In this document: positions 42,093-46,660 of the stretch, piece after piece
Position numbering within the stretch: the stretch's first letter is position 1
Layout: every line of letters begins with the position of its first letter
NCBI GenBank assembly: GCA_945913015.1
Contig: CAMECH010000020.1
Coordinates: 1-46,660 of the forward strand
Origin: an uncultured Bacteroides sp.
GTDB lineage: Bacteria > Bacillota > Clostridia > Lachnospirales > Lachnospiraceae
Direction of reading: 5' to 3'
Length of the DNA stretch: 46,660 nt
Position numbers and translations under genes: made by a program
Notes under the pieces: generated by a model
Told to the model about the DNA's origin: nothing
What the model saw: the letters and a program-made list of their open reading frames with translations, nothing else
Database searches by the model: none

Positions 42093-43370
42093 TCATCCAT
42101 TCCCTATCGTTACATCTGCGCCCATGAGAGAAAAGTCCCTGCATACATCCTCATATCCGCGCAGTATATATTCAATATTTTTAATTGTTGTATCACCCTG
42201 TGCTACGACAGCCGCCACAAGCAATGCTGCCGAGGCTCTCAGGTCTCCTGCTGCAACTGTCTCGCCGTGAAGCCTTTCCTGTCCGCATATTATGGCTTTA
42301 TTGCCTTCAACAGTAATATCTGCCCCCATTTTTCTAAGCTCCTGCGCAATTGAAAGCCTGTTTTCAAATACATTTTCAATTATTGTGGATTCGCCCTGTG
42401 CAATACTTAGAACCGACATTGCAATCGGCTGCATATCTGTCGGAAAGCCCGGATGCGGCTCTGTTTTTATACAGTTGACGGGCTTTGGTCTTCCCTGCAT
42501 TGATACAAGGATTCCTCCATTGCGCTTCTGCGGCAGCGGCTCAAGATTTCTGCATTTTATTCCCATTGCATAAAATGCGTCAATATATCCGTAAGCCTGA
42601 TTGATACTGCAATTATCAAATTCAACATTTCCGCCGGCAATGGCAACCGCGCCTATATATGTTCCCAGAACTATTCTGTCAGGTTTTACTTCATAAACGG
42701 AATCAAAGAATTCATCAACACCGGTAACCACCAGCTCCTTAGTTCCTATCCCGCGTATATCGGCTCCCATATTGACAAGTGCTTCGCAAAATTCAATCAC
42801 CTCAGGCTCCACTGCTGCATTTTCAATTACAGTCACGCCGTCGGCAAGCACGGAAGCAAGCAGCGCATTTTCCGTAGCTCCCACACTGACGCTGCGAAAC
42901 GCAATCCTGTTTCCCGTCATTTTTAAAGTGCTAAAGTCAATGCATCCATCCTTAATTGTGCAGGAAGCACCGAGTTTTTCCATCGCCTCTATGTGCATAT
43001 CTATCGGTCTTTTACCGATTTTGCAGCCACCCGGAAGCGGCATATTTCCTTCACCGAATCTTCCAAGAAATGCTCCCATCAAAAGAATTGAAGCACGTAT
43101 TTTACCTGCCAGTTCTTTATTTACCGTCGTTTTTGCAGCATCCTTCGCATCGATGATAAGCATATCATTCTGCCAGAATACATTACAGCCCGCATCGGTA
43201 AGCAAAAGTGCCATGCAGTCAACATCTGTTATTCTCGGACAGTTCTTTATTATAGTAAAGCCACGGTTTAGAAGCGCAGCAGCCATGATGGGCAAAGCTG
43301 AATTTTTGGAGCCCTGTACAGTGATTTTGCCCTCAAGCCTTCCCTTTGGATGAACAGTGATGTATTTCAA
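42093..43370 (-). CDS. murA: UDP-N-acetylglucosamine 1-carboxyvinyltransferase
   Basis: A 425-residue enzyme catalysing the first committed step of peptidoglycan synthesis and target of fosfomycin. QGSKNSALPIMAAALL near 18, LPGGCKIGKRPIDMH with the catalytic Cys near 114, SVGATENALLASV near 160, HPGFPTDMQP near 300, ENRFLSIAQ-type ENRLSIAQEL near 330, and DLRASAALLVA near 375. The retained cysteine predicts fosfomycin sensitivity. The start is TTG at 43370, seven bases from GGAGG; longer reading from 43415 adds unlike sequence. In the Lachnospiraceae division cluster it lies between ftsW and ftsQ. Confidence 0.95.
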   Translation of the reverse strand: MKYITVHPKGRLEGKITVQGSKNSALPIMAAALLNRGFTIIKNCPRITDVDCMALLLTDAGCNVFWQNDMLIIDAKDAAKTTVNKELAGKIRASILLMGAFLGRFGEGNMPLPGGCKIGKRPIDMHIEAMEKLGASCTIKDGCIDFSTLKMTGNRIAFRSVSVGATENALLASVLADGVTVIENAAVEPEVIEFCEALVNMGADIRGIGTKELVVTGVDEFFDSVYEVKPDRIVLGTYIGAVAIAGGNVEFDNCSINQAYGYIDAFYAMGIKCRNLEPLPQKRNGGILVSMQGRPKPVNCIKTEPHPGFPTDMQPIAMSVLSIAQGESTIIENVFENRLSIAQELRKMGADITVEGNKAIICGQERLHGETVAAGDLRASAALLVAAVVAQGDTTIKNIEYILRGYEDVCRDFSLMGADVTIGNG

Positions 43371-43433
43371 TTTAAAACCTCCGTCTGCTGCAACTATATA
43401 ATATATAGTATGCATCAGACGGAGTAATTGTTC

Positions 43434-44582
43434 CTAAATCTCCATCCTGATATGGCTCGACACATTCAGGACAATTCCCATTTCCGCCATAAGGAACAGT
43501 ACCGAGGTACCTCCGTAGCTGATAAACGGAAGAGAAATTCCCGTGTTTGGAATAAGATTTGTAACAACGGCAACATTTAAGACTACCTGTATTGCTATAT
43601 GTGCAAATACACCGACAACCAGAAGGCATCCTGTAAGATCAGGCGCATTTGTTGCTATGTATACAAACCTCCAAAGCATAAGGCCAAACACTATCAGCAC
43701 ACAAAGTGCGCCGAACAGTCCAAGCTCTTCGCATATTACGGAAAATATCATATCATTTTGTGCCTCAGGAATAAAGCCAAGCTTCTGAAGGCTCTTTCCA
43801 AGCCCTTTGCCAAAAAGACCTCCCGAACCGATGGCATACAGTGCCTGAACCGTCTGAAATCCCGTGTCGTCCGCAAATTTTTCCGGATTAACCCACGCCA
43901 GTATTCGTTCAAAACGGAAATTGGCATTATCTGACAGCTGCGCCTGCTGTGCCCATGAACGCACAGCCACAACCAAAGCGCCTACAAGACCTGCCACAAT
44001 CACGTAAATATTGTACTTAGGATAAGCAACAAAGCTTATTACAACAGCAATTCCGAATATAATAATCGCACTGCTCAGGTTGTTGGTAATGACAAATATC
44101 ATTCCCGCAAGAACTATTCCAAGGAAAAGATGTACAAATATCGCCGCAAATTTTCTTGAATTCTGATTCATTTTGTTTACTGCCGCAGTACACGAAAATA
44201 TAAGTGCAAGCTTCGCAAACTCAGCCGGCTGTATTGAAAGCGGCCCGATTGAAATCCATCGCCTTGCTCCATATGCGGAATATCCAAGCGGTGACAGTAC
44301 AAGAACTATCATCACCATCGCAACCACATATAAAAATGCCGCATATTTAACCCATATATGATAATCAATTTTATATGCCGCATACATACACACGATTCCT
44401 AATATTTCAGCAAAAAGCTGTTTCTTAAAAAAATATTCCGAATCATTGAACTTAATCTGTGCATTATAAGAACTGGTACTGTAAATCATTACAAGACCAA
44501 ATCCAAGCAGAAATATTATTACAAATAAAAGGCTGTAATCGAAATATTTTACTTTTTTCAGGCGTTTCTTCTGCATTGCCAC
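43434..44582 (-). CDS. ftsW: SEDS peptidoglycan polymerase FtsW
   Basis: A 382-residue polytopic protein with about ten helices that polymerises septal glycan with FtsI. SEDS landmarks: GLVMIYSTSSYNA near 29, GARRWISIGPLSIQPAEFAKLALI near 105 (quoted in part), FRFERILAWVNPEKFADDTGFQ near 222, GSGGLFGKGLGKS near 252, FIPEAQNDMIFSVICEELG near 268, and TGISLPFISYGGTS near 350. The catalytic Asp in the PEAQNDMIF loop is present. It follows ftsI by 29 bases. Confidence 0.96.
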   Translation of the reverse strand: MAMQKKRLKKVKYFDYSLLFVIIFLLGFGLVMIYSTSSYNAQIKFNDSEYFFKKQLFAEILGIVCMYAAYKIDYHIWVKYAAFLYVVAMVMIVLVLSPLGYSAYGARRWISIGPLSIQPAEFAKLALIFSCTAAVNKMNQNSRKFAAIFVHLFLGIVLAGMIFVITNNLSSAIIIFGIAVVISFVAYPKYNIYVIVAGLVGALVVAVRSWAQQAQLSDNANFRFERILAWVNPEKFADDTGFQTVQALYAIGSGGLFGKGLGKSLQKLGFIPEAQNDMIFSVICEELGLFGALCVLIVFGLMLWRFVYIATNAPDLTGCLLVVGVFAHIAIQVVLNVAVVTNLIPNTGISLPFISYGGTSVLFLMAEMGIVLNVSSHIRMEI

Positions 44583-44611
44583 CCCTCATTTCTAAAGCTT
44601 TGATAATTGTA

Positions 44612-46369
44612 CTATGATTGTACTGATTTTTCAATTCCCATATAAGGCAGAATATTTTCAAAAAGCTGTCTTACCACAGGTGCCGCAATCGTTCCTCCAT
44701 AATATACACCTACCGGTTCATCTATAATGCACATCGCAATAACCTGCGGATTATCCACAGGTGCAAAACCGATAAAGGAGGAAATATATTTCCCGTTACC
44801 TCTGGGCAGTTTCTGTGATGTCGCGGTCTTCCCCCCTATTGAGAAGCCTTCTATATATGCATTCTTTCCGCCTCCCTCAGAGACAACCTTCTCAAGGATA
44901 CCTTTCATTGTATCACTTGTTTCTTTTTTAATCGCATTTTCCTTTGTTTCATATTCAAATATTTTAACATTGTTACCCTCTGCATCCGAAGCTTTCACCG
45001 CGAAATGAGGTGTAACAAGTGTTCCGCCGTTAATAATGGCACTTGCAGCCCTCAAAAGCTGCATTGGCGTAATCTGGAAGGACTGCCCGAAAGACATTGT
45101 GGCAAGTTCTACCTGACCGACATTTTCCTTCTTATGCATAATTGTGGATGCCTCACCCGGAAGGTCAATTCCCGTCTTTTCAAGGATTCCGAGTTTGCCC
45201 ATGTAATCAAAATAATTGTCTACGCCTACTCTCAAACCCCATTCAATAAATGCCGGATTACAGGAATTCATGACAGTATGCGTAAAGTCCTGCGCACCGT
45301 GTCCTGTTGTTCTTGCACACCTTATCCTTCTGTCCTCAACAATTTTATATCCGGGACAATAATACTGGCTGTCAAGCGTTACCGCACCTGTTTCAAGTGC
45401 CGCTGTCGCAGTTATCATTTTAAATGTTGACCCCGGTTCATATGTATCGTTTATGCATTTATTTCTCCACATTCCATTAAGCAAGTCCTGATATGCCTGC
45501 CCCGTAACAACTGTCTCAGGTTCAAAATTGAGTTCATACGGATTATTCAGGTCATACTCAGGCGCATTTACCATAGCCATGATTTCTCCGTTCTGTGGAT
45601 TCATCACTATTATGCTTACTGTTTTTGCCTGTTTTTCCTCAAGTGCTTTATTGGCAAGCTGCTGTGCATACATCTGTATGTTGTAATCAATACTGAGCGT
45701 AACGTCCATGCCGGCGACCGGTTCTTTCCGGTTCTCCTGCATCCCCTCAAGTTCAACACCTCTGGAGTCCGTAAGCGTAAGAATCTTTCCGCTGTCTCCC
45801 GAAAGCCACGAGTCATATTTAACCTCGAGTCCCACTATACCCTGATTGTCACTTCCTGTAAATCCTATAACCTTTGATGCCAGTGAGCCATACGGATAAT
45901 ACCTTTTGTAATCCTCATCCACTTTCACACCCTCAAGTGCGTAATTACGGATTCTGTCCCCGACATCCCTGTCAACATTTGTCTTAATTCTCTCAATTGA
46001 CGTAACCTTTTCGACCCTTTTTCTGACCTCTTCATCCGTAAGCCCCAGTTCTTCACACAGGATCTTAATTACTCTCTCAGGATCTTTTATCTGGCTATGT
46101 ATCACTGAAATGGTACAAACCGTCTTATTAGATGCAAGCACAACACCGTTCGCATCCAGTATACGTCCTCTGGAGGCCTTAATGCTCCGCTCCCTTTCAT
46201 GAAGGTCGTCAGCCCTTGCCAGATAATATTCTGAGCAGAACACCATTATATAACTCATCTGAACCACAAGCACCACGAAAATCAACAGTATACATACCGC
46301 TGCAAACCATATTTTTTTCTTGTGCCTTGCTTTAAGTGAAAAATCTGCTTTTTCCATGTGACACACCAT
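44612..46369 (-). CDS. ftsI: Septal penicillin-binding protein FtsI (class B)
   Basis: A 585-residue transpeptidase. Membrane anchor (about 19-42), pedestal domain with RGRILDANGVVLASN near 67-81, and a transpeptidase domain with SxxK Ser314-Lys317 (EPGSTFKM), SxN Ser369-Asn371, and a third motif reading Lys-Thr-Ala (GGKTATS, 512-518) instead of the usual KTG. It lacks PASTA repeats, so FtsI fits better than SpoVD. Start ambiguous: ATG 46369, or ATG 46357 (MEKADFSL); neither has a strong ribosome binding site. Upstream lies a repeat-rich gene. Confidence 0.93.
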   Translation of the reverse strand: MVCHMEKADFSLKARHKKKIWFAAVCILLIFVVLVVQMSYIMVFCSEYYLARADDLHERERSIKASRGRILDANGVVLASNKTVCTISVIHSQIKDPERVIKILCEELGLTDEEVRKRVEKVTSIERIKTNVDRDVGDRIRNYALEGVKVDEDYKRYYPYGSLASKVIGFTGSDNQGIVGLEVKYDSWLSGDSGKILTLTDSRGVELEGMQENRKEPVAGMDVTLSIDYNIQMYAQQLANKALEEKQAKTVSIIVMNPQNGEIMAMVNAPEYDLNNPYELNFEPETVVTGQAYQDLLNGMWRNKCINDTYEPGSTFKMITATAALETGAVTLDSQYYCPGYKIVEDRRIRCARTTGHGAQDFTHTVMNSCNPAFIEWGLRVGVDNYFDYMGKLGILEKTGIDLPGEASTIMHKKENVGQVELATMSFGQSFQITPMQLLRAASAIINGGTLVTPHFAVKASDAEGNNVKIFEYETKENAIKKETSDTMKGILEKVVSEGGGKNAYIEGFSIGGKTATSQKLPRGNGKYISSFIGFAPVDNPQVIAMCIIDEPVGVYYGGTIAAPVVRQLFENILPYMGIEKSVQS

Positions 46370-46422
46370 GCAACTCTATTATTACATCCTATTTGCACAT
46401 GTTATGTCTCATTCCAAAATTT

Positions 46423-46660
46423 CTAATTCTGCTTTTTTGTTGCCGCCTGAGTCTGATTCTGTGTATTGCCGCTCTGCGTTGCCTTTTGTGTATTGCTGCT
46501 CTGCGTTGCTGCCTGTGCAGGTTTCTGTGCATTACCGCCCTGCGTTGCTGCCTGTGCAGGTTTCTGTGTATTGCCGCTCTGCGTTGCCTTTTGTGTATTG
46601 CTGCTCTGCGTTGCTGCCTGTGTAGGTTTAGCCGTTCCATCCATATCTGACGGAAGCGGT
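46423..46660 (-). CDS. Repeat-rich C-terminus of an FtsL-position protein (partial)
   Basis: The 3' end of a gene entering from the right edge; its start is outside. The visible 78 or so residues are low complexity: PLPSDMDGTAKPTQAATQS, then Thr/Gln/Ala/Asn blocks built on AATQSSNTQKATQSGNTQK, ending ATKKQN. Being directly before ftsI, it is probably the C-terminal tail of FtsL or a DivIC-like bitopic protein, but no diagnostic segment is in view. The DNA contains a 59-base perfect direct repeat. Short gap to ftsI (53 bases). Confidence 0.7.
   Translation of the reverse strand, partial: PLPSDMDGTAKPTQAATQSSNTQKATQSGNTQKPAQAATQGGNAQKPAQAATQSSNTQKATQSGNTQNQTQAATKKQN
46459..46622. repeat. 59-base perfect direct repeat in the ftsL-position gene
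   Basis: Copies 46459-46517 and 46564-46622 are identical, 105 bases apart start to start, with a related partial unit between them. They encode Thr/Gln-rich residues and keep frame, so slippage or recombination would change tail length without frameshift. Confidence 0.9.

Noticed and set aside
44612-46369. SpoVD identity for the penicillin-binding protein
   Set aside because: There is no C-terminal PASTA domain and it is directly followed by ftsW, so FtsI is preferred.

Overview
The window looks like core chromosome from a spore-forming, low-to-moderate G+C Clostridia, most likely a Lachnospiraceae member. The support is the division/sporulation cluster ftsI-ftsW-murA-ftsQ-ftsZ-spoIIGA-sigE, a GGGtGRT protein next to a NifU-like scaffold, strong AGGAGG-type ribosome binding sites, and frequent TTG starts. 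I cannot name the species. Nearly all genes lie on the minus strand. Only an XRE-family regulator (about 1.0 kb) and a processive glycosyltransferase (8.1 kb) lie on the plus strand. I saw no rRNA, tRNA, IS element, phage gene or CRISPR array.

Layout in plus coordinates: NfeD-like membrane protein divergent from an XRE regulator, with paired operator-like palindromes between them (0-1.6 kb); smpB, rnr, secG (1.7-4.6 kb); ruvB, ruvA and a DUF815 ATPase (4.8-7.8 kb); GT2 glycosyltransferase (8.1-9.4 kb); barstar and a lipoprotein-anchored barnase-like RNase (9.5-10.4 kb); flavodiiron protein FprA (10.5-11.7 kb); a six-gene nickel-pincer (NPN) cofactor and nickel-uptake operon, larE-larB-larC-larMN-larQ-larO, without larA (11.8-17.3 kb); the pantothenate/CoA set panT, coaX, coaBC (17.5-20.3 kb); a 33-residue small protein behind a hairpin that covers its ribosome binding site (20.5 kb); DUF2207 and LemA; asparaginase; a double hemerythrin; a PadR-controlled redox operon (4Fe-4S membrane protein, PadR, flavodoxin, TauE/SafE) at 25.5-28.1 kb; GGGtGRT protein and NifU-like scaffold (28.2-29.9 kb); a beta-helix acyltransferase and glmS; topB; a DUF234-type ATPase; a YfbR-like nucleotidase; asd; sigE, spoIIGA, ftsZ, ftsQ, murA, ftsW, ftsI; and the 3' end of a repeat-rich gene in the ftsL position.

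Several blocks work as units. RuvA and RuvB form the Holliday-junction branch-migration machine. PanT, CoaX and CoaBC take pantothenate to phosphopantetheine. LarMN/Q/O should import nickel for LarB, LarE and LarC to build NPN. GlmS and the beta-helix acyltransferase point to amino-sugar metabolism. SpoIIGA is the processing protease for pro-sigma-E encoded next to it.

The points most worth a second look are: the larA-less lar operon with a promoter-proximal leader ending in a terminator-like structure; the uncharacterised GGGtGRT/NifU-like pair; an apparent AUU start codon for spoIIGA; a 14-bp hairpin masking the ribosome binding site of a conserved-looking micro-ORF; the surface-tethered barnase/barstar pair with a nested hairpin leader; and three palindromic operator systems (XRE, PadR, Spo0A). 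All of this was read by eye from sequence. No database search, folding program or alignment was run.
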